Assembly: GCF_025836975.1 (NCBI RefSeq)
Contig: NZ_CP107548.1
Location: forward strand, 3,162,001 to 3,226,000
Source of the DNA: Pollutimonas sp. M17
Lineage (GTDB): Bacteria > Pseudomonadota > Gammaproteobacteria > Burkholderiales > Burkholderiaceae_B
Direction: 5' to 3'
DNA length: 64,000 bases
In this document: positions 50,147-58,917 of the stretch, one piece after another
Layout: the number at the start of each line of letters is the position of its first letter
Numbering within the stretch: the stretch's first letter is position 1
Made by a program: the position numbers and the translations under genes
The notes under the pieces: model-generated
Databases searched by the model: none
What the model saw: the letters and a program-made list of their open reading frames with translations, nothing else
What the model was told of the DNA's origin: nothing

Positions 50147-51223
50147 GTGACGACAATCCAGGATGTAGCCCGCCTAGCGCGCGTCTCGGTCAGCTCGGTA
50201 TCGAATGCGCTCAATGGGAAGGCGGATCGAATGCGGCCCGACACCCATGCGCGCATCCAGGACGCCATCCGCAAGCTGGGCTATCGCCCCAACCAGGCCG
50301 CACGCCAATTGAAAACGGGGCGCATACCGATATTGGGCTTGCTCGTTCCCACCACGGCCAACCCTTTCTTCGGCCAGCTAGCCATGGCCATGGAAACCTA
50401 TGCACAGCAGCAGCATGGCTACCGTGTGCTGCTGTGCAATACGCATCGCGACAAACAGCAAGAAGCAGCCATGTTCGACGACCTGATCGCCTTCGGGGTT
50501 GGCGCCGTCATCGTGGTGTCGTCGCTGAGTGACGAACAGCACATCGAAGCCGCCATCGCCCGCGGACTTGCCGTCATAAGCTTCGACTTGGCTGTGGATC
50601 CCAACAGCGATGCCCGGCACGACTATGTGCTGCCCGACAACGTCATGGCGGGCGCTCTGGCTGCAGGCCATCTTATACAGCAGGGCCATAAGCGCCTGGC
50701 CTTTGCCATGCCCAAGGGCCTGACATTCAGCCGGCGCCAGAAAATCGAAGGCTTCATGGCTGCCATCGATCAAGCCGGCGCCGGCGTATCGGGCCGGGTC
50801 GTGGAAGGCAAGTCGGCCACGCGATTTGGCGACACCGAACTAGCAGGCCTGGGCTATGAGTTGTCCTCGAGCATTGCCGCACTGGATCCCCGGCCCACCG
50901 GCGTCGTCACGGTCAACGACATGATGGCCGTTGGCTTGATGGCGGGCATACGGGAACAGGGCCTGACCGTTCCCCAGGACATCTCCATCGTCGGCATGGA
51001 CGACCTCACCCTATCCGCCTATACGTGGCCTCCGCTGACTTCGGTGTGCATGCCGGCTGCCGAAATGAGCCGCGTCATGGTCGACCGGGCCATACAGCGC
51101 ATCGGCGAACCCGGATTGAAGGCCGAACAGTTCTGCTTTACCCCTTCCCTGACCGTACGCCAATCCGTGGCCGCTCCGCCATCGTCCCGAAAAAAAGCCC
51201 AACCGCCGGCCGCCGACTCGTGA
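50147..51223 (+). CDS. LacI-family transcriptional regulator
   Basis: 358 aa, GTG start at 50147 placed by the canonical opening TTIQDVARLARVSVSSVSNA. HTH about residues 2-22, hinge helix near PNQAARQLKTGR, then a periplasmic-binding-protein-like effector domain (ILGLLVPTTANPFFGQLA to GMDDLTLSAYTWPPLTSV). Stop overlaps the dehydrogenase ATG by one base. Likely represses the divergent TRAP unit and its own operon until the sugar-acid-like inducer appears. Confidence 0.94.
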   Translation: MTTIQDVARLARVSVSSVSNALNGKADRMRPDTHARIQDAIRKLGYRPNQAARQLKTGRIPILGLLVPTTANPFFGQLAMAMETYAQQQHGYRVLLCNTHRDKQQEAAMFDDLIAFGVGAVIVVSSLSDEQHIEAAIARGLAVISFDLAVDPNSDARHDYVLPDNVMAGALAAGHLIQQGHKRLAFAMPKGLTFSRRQKIEGFMAAIDQAGAGVSGRVVEGKSATRFGDTELAGLGYELSSSIAALDPRPTGVVTVNDMMAVGLMAGIREQGLTVPQDISIVGMDDLTLSAYTWPPLTSVCMPAAEMSRVMVDRAIQRIGEPGLKAEQFCFTPSLTVRQSVAAPPSSRKKAQPPAADS

Positions 51224-52251
51224 TGCCCACCATTTATCTGACCCATGATCCTCAGGCGCATGCCCTGTATTTCGGCGATGCGGCGCTGTCGCGCTTGCAG
51301 AGGCTGGGCACCGTCCTGCGCAACTCCGGCGATGGCGAACCGAGCCCCGAACAATTGGTTGAATCGGCGCAAGACTGCGACATCATCGTGGCTTTTCGCA
51401 TTCCCGCCATTCCGGCACAGGTGCTGGACCGCCTGCCCCGGCTGGCCGCCGTGTGCCGGGTCGCGGTCGACGTGCGCAATATCGATGTGGCCGCCGCCAG
51501 CCGCAACGGTATCCTCGTCACACAGGCCACGCCCGGCTTCGGCCCGTCGGTAGCGGAATGGGTCATCGGCGCCATGCTTGCGCTCGCCCGCGGCCTGTGC
51601 GATTACAACGCAAGCTACCACCAAGGCGGCGAGCCCGTGGCGGCGATGGGGCGGGAGCTCGGACACAGCACATTGGGGATCATCGGCTACGGCACCATCG
51701 GTCAATATTTAAGCCGCCTGGCGCTTGCCTTCGGCATGAAGGTGCTGGTCCATGACCCCTATGCTTCCGTGCAGAACGAGGCGATTGCGCAATTGAATCT
51801 AGACGCCCTGCTCGACCGCTCGGACTTCGTCGCCTGCCTGGCGCCAGCCACCCCTGAAACACAGGGACTCATGGGAAAAAGCGCATTCCACGCAATGCGA
51901 CGCACCGCCTTCTTCATCAATGCCTCGCGCGGAGAGCTGGTCGACGAAGCGGCGCTGCTCCATGCGCTGGACAACGGAACCATCGCCGGAGCCGCGCTGG
52001 ATGTCGGGATGTCCGCCGATCAACGCCCTAGCCCAGCGCTTGCCATGCATCCCCGCGTCATTGCCACGCCCCACATAGGCGGCCTTACGCCTCCCGCGGC
52101 CACGCATCAGGCCATGGACGCCGTGCGCCAGGTCGAAGCGATACTCGCCGGGCGCATGCCTCGCGGAGCCCTGAACAGCGCCGATGCCTGGCGAACCGAG
52201 CGGCTGCACCGGGGCCTCGGCCGCGACAAGGAAAGCAGCGATGCCTCATGA
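51223..52251 (+). CDS. D-isomer-specific 2-hydroxyacid dehydrogenase
   Basis: 342 aa from the ATG at 51223 (TGATG overlap with lacI). Rossmann motif GIIGYGTIGQYLSR at about 152-165; R236 in INASRGELVD and H284 in ATPHIGG are the expected catalytic pair residues. The glutamate usually found in LDVFxxEP is missing: here LDVGMSADQRPSPAL. This may mark a subfamily with altered proton relay. Oxidises or reduces a 2-hydroxy/2-oxo acid with NAD(P). Overlaps the start of the amidohydrolase by 11 bases. Confidence 0.9.
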   Translation: MPTIYLTHDPQAHALYFGDAALSRLQRLGTVLRNSGDGEPSPEQLVESAQDCDIIVAFRIPAIPAQVLDRLPRLAAVCRVAVDVRNIDVAAASRNGILVTQATPGFGPSVAEWVIGAMLALARGLCDYNASYHQGGEPVAAMGRELGHSTLGIIGYGTIGQYLSRLALAFGMKVLVHDPYASVQNEAIAQLNLDALLDRSDFVACLAPATPETQGLMGKSAFHAMRRTAFFINASRGELVDEAALLHALDNGTIAGAALDVGMSADQRPSPALAMHPRVIATPHIGGLTPPAATHQAMDAVRQVEAILAGRMPRGALNSADAWRTERLHRGLGRDKESSDAS

Positions 52252-53065
52252 CACTCCCCTGCCGCCGGCGTGCGATTGCCATATTCATATCTATGATCTG
52301 AAGCGCTATCCATTGCAGCAAGCCCACGCTTTCGATCCCCCGGATGCTCCCTGGGCAGATTACCTGGCCTTGCAGCGCGAACTGGGCCTGGGCCGCTGCA
52401 TCATCGTGCAGCCGATGGGCTACCGCTTTGACAACCGCTGCACACTGGAAGCCCTCGCCCAGGCAAACGGAGCGGCGCGTGCGATCGTGGCGCTACAACC
52501 CGGCGCGGATGCCGGCACACTCCAGCAACTGGATGCGCAAGGCGTCCTGGGCGTGCGCTTCATGATGGTGCCCAATGGCAACAATATCGTCACCTGGGAG
52601 ATGCTGCCCCAGGTGGCGCACCATATCGCCGGACTGGGCTGGCATATCAATCTTCAGCTGGACGGCCGCGAAATACATTTGTACGAAGACCTGCTTTTGA
52701 GTCTGCCCTGCCAGGTAGTCATCGACCACAACGGCAAATTCCTCGAGCCGGTATCCACGGCCGATGCAAGCTACTTGCGGCTGTGCAAGCTGATGGACAC
52801 AGGAAAATTCTGGGTGAAAATGTCGGCGCCCTATGAAACCTCGCGCGACGGGCCGCCCGGCTATGGCGACGTCGGCGTGCTTGCCCGCGACCTGGCCCGC
52901 CGATACACGGAGCGCTGCCTGTGGGCCAGCAACTGGCCACATCCGGGACAAAGGCAGCGCCCCGATAATGCGGGGCTCCTGGCCTTGATGGATGACTGGG
53001 CGCCTTCCGCCAAGGCCAGGGAGCAGATACTGCGCTGGAATCCCCAAGCCCTCTATCGCTTCTAG
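52241..53065 (+). CDS. amidohydrolase-superfamily lactonase, LigI-like
   Basis: 274 aa from the ATG at 52241 behind AAGGAAAG. TIM-barrel hydrolase related to 2-pyrone-4,6-dicarboxylate lactonase: H14-x-H16 in CDCHIHIYD, H163 in VIDHNGKF. The last-strand aspartate of LigI (in DWPHP) is here N231 in WASNWPHPG. Members open lactones, often without metal. The Asp to Asn change could alter or abolish hydrolysis. Third gene of the LacI operon; a sugar-acid lactone imported by the TRAP system is a reasonable guess. Confidence 0.85.
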   Translation: MPHDTPLPPACDCHIHIYDLKRYPLQQAHAFDPPDAPWADYLALQRELGLGRCIIVQPMGYRFDNRCTLEALAQANGAARAIVALQPGADAGTLQQLDAQGVLGVRFMMVPNGNNIVTWEMLPQVAHHIAGLGWHINLQLDGREIHLYEDLLLSLPCQVVIDHNGKFLEPVSTADASYLRLCKLMDTGKFWVKMSAPYETSRDGPPGYGDVGVLARDLARRYTERCLWASNWPHPGQRQRPDNAGLLALMDDWAPSAKAREQILRWNPQALYRF

Positions 53066-53069
53066 CAGC

Positions 53070-53094
53070 GCGGGCCGCCTTCATCCGGGCCCGC
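53070..53094. terminator. stem-loop between convergent operons
   Basis: GCGGGCC (53070-53076) and GGCCCGC (53088-53094) pair across an 11-nt loop just after the amidohydrolase stop, 12 bp before the Bug stop on the other strand. Possible bidirectional terminator; no clear T-run. Confidence 0.4.
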
Positions 53095-53106
53095 GGACAG
53101 CATGCG

Positions 53107-54114
53107 TCAATTTACGGTAGCGCCGGAGTCTTGCACGTACTGCTTCCAGATCGGCACTTCTTTTTCGACGAAGTCACGGAACGCCTGCAGCGAAGGCGCC
53201 GGCTCGACGATCAGTCCCTGGCTTTCCAGCTTCTTGATCGTTTCAGGGTCGGCAAGCACTTTGCTGATTGCCGAGAACAGCGTTTGCTGGGCATCTTCCG
53301 GAATACCCGCCGGCCCCCATATGCCGAACCAGCCCTGAACCCCAAGGTCGGGCAAGCCCGATTCAGCCATGCCCGGAACGTCAGGCATCACGCTATAGCG
53401 GTCCGGCCAGGTGACCGCCAGCGCGGTCAATTTTCCGTTGGCCACTTGGGGCATGACGACGGGAGGCGTGCCGACGATGAGTTCGACGTCGCCGCTCATC
53501 ACGGCGACGACGGCGGGCGAGCCGCCCCGGAAGGGGATGTGCGTGATGTCGATGCCCGCGGCGCGCTTGAACGTTTCGGCCGATATATGGGCCGGGGTGC
53601 CATTCCCGCCGGTGGCGTAATTCAGGGAACCCGGCGCCTTGCGGGCCCGCTCTATCAACTCGGCCAGCGTCTTGATCCCGGTTTGCTTGTTCGCCGCAAT
53701 GACGGAAGGAATATTGGCGATGCGCGCTATGGCCGTGAAATCGCTGATGGGGTCATATGTCGTCTCTTTATAAAGGGCCGGATTGATGCCATGGCTGAAG
53801 TTTCCTCCCACCATCAACGTATAGCCGTCGCCCTTGGTCTTCGCCAGCGCGCGCGTGGCGATATTGCCGCCCGCGCCGCCCTGGTTCACGACGACGACCG
53901 GCTGATCCAGCACTTTGCTCATGCCGTCGGCCATGACCCGGGCCACGAAATCGGTGGAGCCTCCGGGCGGCGAACCGGCCACCAGTTCGATGGAACGCTC
54001 CGGAAACTTTGCCCACGACGGCATCGCCACGGATAGCGCCATTACCGCAAGAAAGGCCTGGCCAAGCTGCGCGAGTGATTTTTTATTTTTTCGACTATCG
54101 GTTGAATATCGCAT
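53107..54114 (-). CDS. Bug/TctC-family periplasmic receptor
   Basis: 335 aa from the ATG at 54112-54114 behind AAAGGAGCG. Sec signal with a charged start (MRYSTDSRKNKKS), ending near SWA/KF. Landmarks: AGSPPGGSTDFVARVM, VVVNQGGAGGNI, GDGYT, HIPFRGGS and LTALAV. Follows the M20 deacylase gene by 40 bp on the same strand. The ligand may be an N-acyl amino acid (inference from the neighbour). Confidence 0.93.
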   Translation of the reverse strand: MRYSTDSRKNKKSLAQLGQAFLAVMALSVAMPSWAKFPERSIELVAGSPPGGSTDFVARVMADGMSKVLDQPVVVVNQGGAGGNIATRALAKTKGDGYTLMVGGNFSHGINPALYKETTYDPISDFTAIARIANIPSVIAANKQTGIKTLAELIERARKAPGSLNYATGGNGTPAHISAETFKRAAGIDITHIPFRGGSPAVVAVMSGDVELIVGTPPVVMPQVANGKLTALAVTWPDRYSVMPDVPGMAESGLPDLGVQGWFGIWGPAGIPEDAQQTLFSAISKVLADPETIKKLESQGLIVEPAPSLQAFRDFVEKEVPIWKQYVQDSGATVN

Positions 54115-54154
54115 GTAACGCTCCTTTATCGTTACGCTCCAACAGCGTGGGTTC

Positions 54155-55270
54155 TTATTGCTGGCCCAGTTGCAAAGCGATTTTTCTGAAGAGGTGGGTG
54201 GAAAGATGCAGTTGCGGCAAATCGATGTATTCCGTGGGCTTATGCGCATGGTCGATGTCTCCCGGACCAAACACCAGGCACGGAGCAAGCTTGGAATACT
54301 CCGATGCTTCAGTGCCCAAGCCCGCCACCCGGGCTGTTGTACCCAGAATCTCTTCCGCCTGCCTGACCAGGGGATGATCGCCGGCAAGCTCCGGCGGCGG
54401 CGCCTCCGGCCGGACCTGGACTTTCAGATTGTGCCTCTCGGCCGCTTCGCGGACGCGGGTAATGACCATTTCAGGATCGAATGACTTGGAATAGCGGAAT
54501 TTGATATTGCATGTCGCGAGCCCGACCGTCATGTTCGGGAATGCGCCATAGTTGTCGATGACGAAGTTCAGATCGCAGTACGGCGGATCGTATTGCATGT
54601 CGAACAAGGCGGGATTGGTGCGCAGGTGCAGGTGCAGCTCCCGCATTTCATTGAGAAATGGCACCAGCGCAATGTTGGCGTTCACCCCTCGCCCCGTCGA
54701 TGAATGCGCCTGTATGCCCTCGGCATGGACCGAAAAGGCTACGTCCACCCTGTGTCCACGCAGTATCCCCAAGGCGGTGGGCTCGGCCACGATGAAGCAT
54801 GCCGGCGTAAATTCCTTCAACGTCCGGCTGTTCGCCACCACCTCGCGCACGCCCTGCTTTCCCGCTTCCTCGTCCGAGGTCAGCACAAGCATGGGCCGCT
54901 CGGCTTCCGGCAACGAATTGGAGGCCACGATGAACGAGGCAATGGGCCCTTTCATGTCCGACGCGCCCAGTCCATAGAGCCGATGGCCTTCGATGGTGGC
55001 ATCGAACGGGTCACGGACCCAGCCGGTGGAAGAAACGGTGTCCAGGTGGCCGGCGAAGGCCATCCGTGACCGGCTGCCGGGATGGCGGGCAACCATATTG
55101 CGCTTGGGCGTTCCGGCGGCATCCTGGTAATCGACATACTCCAGATCCCAGCCCTCAAGCGCGCTTGCCGCGGAATCGAATATGGGCTGACTGGCCTTAT
55201 GGCTCTGCGAATCGATGGAAATGAACTCACGCAGCAGTTCTAGTGTTCTGTTTTGATCATCTTGCGACAT
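54155..55270 (-). CDS. M20-family metallohydrolase, acetylornithine-deacetylase-like
   Basis: 371 aa from the ATG at 55268-55270; an ATG 8 codons upstream is possible. Zinc and catalytic residues of M20 enzymes: H75 and D77 in AGHLDTVS, D105 in GASDMKG, E134/E135 in TSDEEAG, and a late histidine in HAHKPTEYI. A dimerisation lid lies between about 175 and 285. Known ArgE/DapE-type enzymes remove an acyl group from an N-acyl amino acid. Not next to arginine genes, so a catabolic deacylase working with the Bug system is more likely. Divergent from the SHMT-like gene. Confidence 0.88.
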   Translation of the reverse strand: MSQDDQNRTLELLREFISIDSQSHKASQPIFDSAASALEGWDLEYVDYQDAAGTPKRNMVARHPGSRSRMAFAGHLDTVSSTGWVRDPFDATIEGHRLYGLGASDMKGPIASFIVASNSLPEAERPMLVLTSDEEAGKQGVREVVANSRTLKEFTPACFIVAEPTALGILRGHRVDVAFSVHAEGIQAHSSTGRGVNANIALVPFLNEMRELHLHLRTNPALFDMQYDPPYCDLNFVIDNYGAFPNMTVGLATCNIKFRYSKSFDPEMVITRVREAAERHNLKVQVRPEAPPPELAGDHPLVRQAEEILGTTARVAGLGTEASEYSKLAPCLVFGPGDIDHAHKPTEYIDLPQLHLSTHLFRKIALQLGQQ

Positions 55271-55365
55271 TTTCTGTTTCTTCCTACGTTCCACTTGCTT
55301 ATGTCAGAATTGGCCCTGACCCCTTTGCGGACTTATTATGAGACGCTTTTGCCGTTCTGCATAAC

Positions 55366-55399
55366 TGTAAAAATCGAACGTTGCGTTCTTATTTTTGCA
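55366..55399. promoter_or_regulatory. inverted repeat in M20/SHMT-like divergent promoter
   Basis: TGTAAAAATCGAACG (55366-55380) faces CGTTCTTATTTTTGCA (55384-55399), matching at nearly all positions with one extra base. It is centred in the 188-bp gap and could be the operator of the LysR at 56722. Confidence 0.5.
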
Positions 55400-55458
55400 A
55401 CACAAGACCTTGGCTATTCAGGTACATTCCCAGCCATCCCCACCCTAGAAAGACGGTC

Positions 55459-56709
55459 ATGACGATCACCCATCATCAGATATCCGGCGGTCCCAGGCGC
55501 GCATTGGCGCTCGTGGAGGCGCACAAGAAGCGAATGGACAATGGCATACAGCTCTATGCCGGCTCGTGCATGCTGTCGCCGACCGTCGAACGCGCACTCA
55601 TGAACAACATGGGCTTGATGCCGGCCATGGGAGACCCCTACGACAAGCAGCAACCCGGCACCGACGAGATTTCGGCGCTGGAAGTCCTGGTCGGCGCGCA
55701 ATTGACCGATCTGTTCGGCGGCGCCTGGGCGGAACCCAGGCTGCAAAGCTGTACTTATGCAAACGCCGCTGTCTATGCCGCCTTCTCCAGCCCCGGGGAT
55801 TCGATCGCTTCAATCGGCGCGCAGGAAGGCGGGCACGTCAGCCATCACAGTTCGGGCACCGTAGGCCTGCTCGGCCGCAGGAATCTTCCTCTTGCGTTCA
55901 GCAACGGCATCTATGACGATCTGGCCTCGGCGCGCGTGATCTCCAGGGAGCGGCCGAAAATCGTGATGCTGGGCGCCAGTGTGATGCTGGACCCCTACAC
56001 GGTGGACGCCACGATTTCGGCCGCCCGCGACTGCGGCGCCTTGCTGGTCTACGATGCATCGCACGTTGCCGGCCTGATCGCTGGAAAGGCGTACCAGAAC
56101 CCCATGGACATGGGTTTCGACATCATGACGGCCTCGACCTACAAGACGCTTGCCGGCCCACCGGGCGGGATACTGCTGGGCCGGCATCGGGATCATCACG
56201 ATGCGTTGCGCCGGCATATCGTCGGGGGCTGGGCATCGAACTACGACGCGTCGCGCCTTGCCGGCCTGTCGATTGCGCTGGAAGAGGCTGCCGTCTTCAT
56301 GCCGGAGTACTCGAGGAAAATGCTGGCCACCGCGCAGGGGCTGGCCGCAGCCCTCAGACGCGAAGGAATCGCCGCAATCGGCAGCGCCATGCCGGGCGAC
56401 GTCCCGCCCAGTTCCCATCACATCATCATCCCCGTCCGCGACGCCGGCACGGCGCGCGAGCTTTCGCGGCAAGCGGGGCAGGCCGGACTTTATGTGGGAA
56501 CGGCCAGCGTGCCAGGGCAAGCTTCGGCCGGCGGCCTGCGCATCGGCACCCAGGTCATAAGCCGGCAAGGCGCCACTGAAGAGGACATCGCCGGCATTGC
56601 CGCCTGCTTCCGCCATCTTCTGGACGGCAGGCCCGGCGATATGGAGCAAATGGTCGGCTCGATCGCCGCCCGACTGCGCGCCTGCCTGTACTGCTTCGAT
56701 CCGGACTGA
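55459..56709 (+). CDS. serine-hydroxymethyltransferase-like PLP enzyme
   Basis: 416 aa, the size of GlyA. Fold-type I PLP enzyme with SHMT-like text: AGSCMLSPTVERALMNNMGL, SCTYANAAVYAAFSSPGD (cofactor phosphate region), YDASHVAGLIAG with D199 and H202, and K229 in TASTYKTLAGPPGG as the Schiff-base lysine. True GlyA reads TTTHKTLRGPR there, so this is a divergent relative: candidates are a threonine/phenylserine-type aldolase, transaldolase or alpha-methylserine-type enzyme. Forms an operon with LysR, divergent from an M20 deacylase and Bug gene. Confidence 0.85.
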   Translation: MTITHHQISGGPRRALALVEAHKKRMDNGIQLYAGSCMLSPTVERALMNNMGLMPAMGDPYDKQQPGTDEISALEVLVGAQLTDLFGGAWAEPRLQSCTYANAAVYAAFSSPGDSIASIGAQEGGHVSHHSSGTVGLLGRRNLPLAFSNGIYDDLASARVISRERPKIVMLGASVMLDPYTVDATISAARDCGALLVYDASHVAGLIAGKAYQNPMDMGFDIMTASTYKTLAGPPGGILLGRHRDHHDALRRHIVGGWASNYDASRLAGLSIALEEAAVFMPEYSRKMLATAQGLAAALRREGIAAIGSAMPGDVPPSSHHIIIPVRDAGTARELSRQAGQAGLYVGTASVPGQASAGGLRIGTQVISRQGATEEDIAGIAACFRHLLDGRPGDMEQMVGSIAARLRACLYCFDPD

Positions 56710-56721
56710 CAAGGATAGGCG

Positions 56722-57636
56722 ATGATCAGCTCGAGCTACCGTTATTTCGTGGCGATTTCAGAAGACCTGTCGATACGCAAGGCGGCCGAACGCGTGCATA
56801 TTTCCCCCTCCGCGCTTAGCCGCCAGGTGATGCTGCTTGAAGCGGAATACGGGCAGCCGCTGTTGACCCGCAAGGCCAATGGCGTCGAGCTGACTGCCGC
56901 GGGCAATATACTTTTGCGCCACATCCACTCGCTGCTCCGCCAGGAGCATGCCTTGAAGGGCGACCTAGCGGATCTGGGAAACCTGCAGTTCGGCCACATA
57001 CGGATTGCCTGCGGCAACGGCTTCGCCACCAGTCTGGCAAATCTGGTCCTGCCCGAATTCTACGAACTGCATCCCGGCGTCACCTATACCGTCGCCGTCG
57101 AGCCCGGCGACGAGGTCATGCGCAGCATTGCCGAGGACCAGGCCGATATAGGCCTTACCTTCAACCCGCCATCCCACCCCGCCATTGAGGTCATCAGCTC
57201 CTTCAAGGCCCCTCTCCTGGCGGTTACGTCTTCGCATAAAAAATACAAGAAGCTCAACGGAGGCCTCTCCATAGACGAATTGTCGAAAACTCCATTGGCC
57301 CTGCCTCGATTCAACCATGGAATCCGCCGCCTGGTTCATCAGGTGGAGATGGCCGAGGGCGTCCGGCTGCGGCCGGCAATGGAAAGCAATTCCTACGAAG
57401 TGCTCAAGTCGTTCATCATGAACCGCAACGGCGTGTCCCTGTTTCCCTATTTTTCGGTTGCCCAGGAATTGAAAGAAGGAAAGCTGCGCGCGCACCCGCT
57501 GGCCAACACGATGTTCCAGTCCACGACCGGAGCCATCGTGGTCAGACGTGGCAGGCACTCGTCATTGGCGGCAACCGAGTTCCTGAAGCACTTGAAGCAG
57601 GAAATCCGCGCCTGGGAGAACACCGGACTGGAATGA
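56722..57636 (+). CDS. LysR-type transcriptional regulator
   Basis: 304 aa, ATG at 56722 behind AAGGATAGG, 12 bp after the SHMT-like stop. HTH: AAERVHISPSALSRQVMLLE. Effector domain from IRIACGNGFATSLANLVLPE. Co-transcribed with the SHMT-like gene; likely controls it and the divergent M20/Bug unit. Convergent with the CoA-transferase gene. Confidence 0.92.
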   Translation: MISSSYRYFVAISEDLSIRKAAERVHISPSALSRQVMLLEAEYGQPLLTRKANGVELTAAGNILLRHIHSLLRQEHALKGDLADLGNLQFGHIRIACGNGFATSLANLVLPEFYELHPGVTYTVAVEPGDEVMRSIAEDQADIGLTFNPPSHPAIEVISSFKAPLLAVTSSHKKYKKLNGGLSIDELSKTPLALPRFNHGIRRLVHQVEMAEGVRLRPAMESNSYEVLKSFIMNRNGVSLFPYFSVAQELKEGKLRAHPLANTMFQSTTGAIVVRRGRHSSLAATEFLKHLKQEIRAWENTGLE

Positions 57637-57667
57637 AGCGATTCAGGCCGGTGCCCCGGCAGCGCCG

Positions 57668-58825
57668 TCAGCCTTTCTTCGCCTGGCCCGACCGTGCGCG
57701 CAGCGCCCCCAATACCTCGTCATTATGTTCGCCCAGCACCGGCGGCGGAACCACTTCGGTGCTGCGCTGGCCGTCGAACGAAACGGGCGGCCGCACGGTG
57801 CGGAACTCGCCCATGGTCTTGTGCGTGGAAGAAACCAGGATCTCCAGATGCCTGGCTTGCGGATCCTCCAGGGCTTCGCTGGTATCGTACATGGGAGCGT
57901 GCGGCACGTCTTCGGCCTCCAGCCGCCGGCACCACTCGGCGCGCGTGCGTCCCGCAAATATGGGCCCCAGGATATCGATCAGGGCTTCCTGGTTGGCGAT
58001 GCGTCCGCTGCGGTCAGAGAACCGGGGGTCCTGAAACAAGGTCGATTGCTCCATGGCATTGGCCAGCCCCTGCCAGAATTTTTCCGGCGAGGACATATGC
58101 AGGGCCAGCCATTTGCCATCGGCGCATTTCATGACGTAGGACTGCGAAACGCTGGGCCGGCTGTAGGGCCCCATGACTTCGCCGGCGGAGTAGTAATGCG
58201 TGAAGGCATCCAGATTGAAGTGGCTCATGGCTTCCAGCATGGACACCTCCACCTTGCGCCCCACACCGGTCCGGTTGCGCTCGTGCAGCGCGCCCAGCAC
58301 GCCGTAGGCGGCATAGAAACCGGTAATCGAGTCGGCCAGGGCGGGGCCGACCACGCGCGGGTTCTCGGGGTTGATCAGCAGGCCCAGGAAGCCGCTGGCC
58401 GCCTGGGCCACGGAATCGTAGGCGGGCCGGCCGGCAGCAGGACCCGTAGGCCCAAAGCCGCTGATCGAGCAATAGATTAGACGCGGATTGATCTTGCGCA
58501 GGCGCTCTTCGCCGACATTGAGCCGCTCGGCCGCGCCGGGACGGAAGTTCTGGATATAGACATCCGCCGTGCTGATCAATTCGTCGAAAGCCGCCAGGTC
58601 TTCGGCGTCTTTGGTGTTCAGCGTAATGCTGCGCTTGTTGCGGTTGTAGGTCTGGAAATGAGGACTGTACAGGCCGCCCTTGAAGGCGCGAAAAGGATCG
58701 CCGGCGCCGGGCTGCTCGATCTTGACGACGTCGGCGCCAAGGTCGCCCAGCAGCATGCCCGCCGCCGGACCGGTGATGAAGGTTCCTTGCTCCAGCACGC
58801 GAATGCCATTTAGCACTTTGATCAT
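57668..58825 (-). CDS. class III CoA-transferase (CaiB/BaiF family)
   Basis: 385 aa from the ATG at 58823-58825 behind AGGAGC. Text: GIRVLEQGTFITGPAAGMLL, DLGADVVKIEQPG, NRNKRSITLN, and catalytic D165 in GPALADSITGF. Transfers CoA between acids. Last gene of a leftward operon: Bug, maleylacetate-reductase-like, citryl-CoA-lyase-like, this enzyme. It could make the thioester that the lyase-like protein cleaves, recycling CoA from the product. Confidence 0.92.
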   Translation of the reverse strand: MIKVLNGIRVLEQGTFITGPAAGMLLGDLGADVVKIEQPGAGDPFRAFKGGLYSPHFQTYNRNKRSITLNTKDAEDLAAFDELISTADVYIQNFRPGAAERLNVGEERLRKINPRLIYCSISGFGPTGPAAGRPAYDSVAQAASGFLGLLINPENPRVVGPALADSITGFYAAYGVLGALHERNRTGVGRKVEVSMLEAMSHFNLDAFTHYYSAGEVMGPYSRPSVSQSYVMKCADGKWLALHMSSPEKFWQGLANAMEQSTLFQDPRFSDRSGRIANQEALIDILGPIFAGRTRAEWCRRLEAEDVPHAPMYDTSEALEDPQARHLEILVSSTHKTMGEFRTVRPPVSFDGQRSTEVVPPPVLGEHNDEVLGALRARSGQAKKG

Positions 58826-58917
58826 GGTAATGCTCCTGGAAAGCGCCATCGGGCGGCACAGCGGCCGCGGGCTGGCGGTTTCGTTCTACGAATCAGGTTG
58901 TATGGACGATGTGGACG

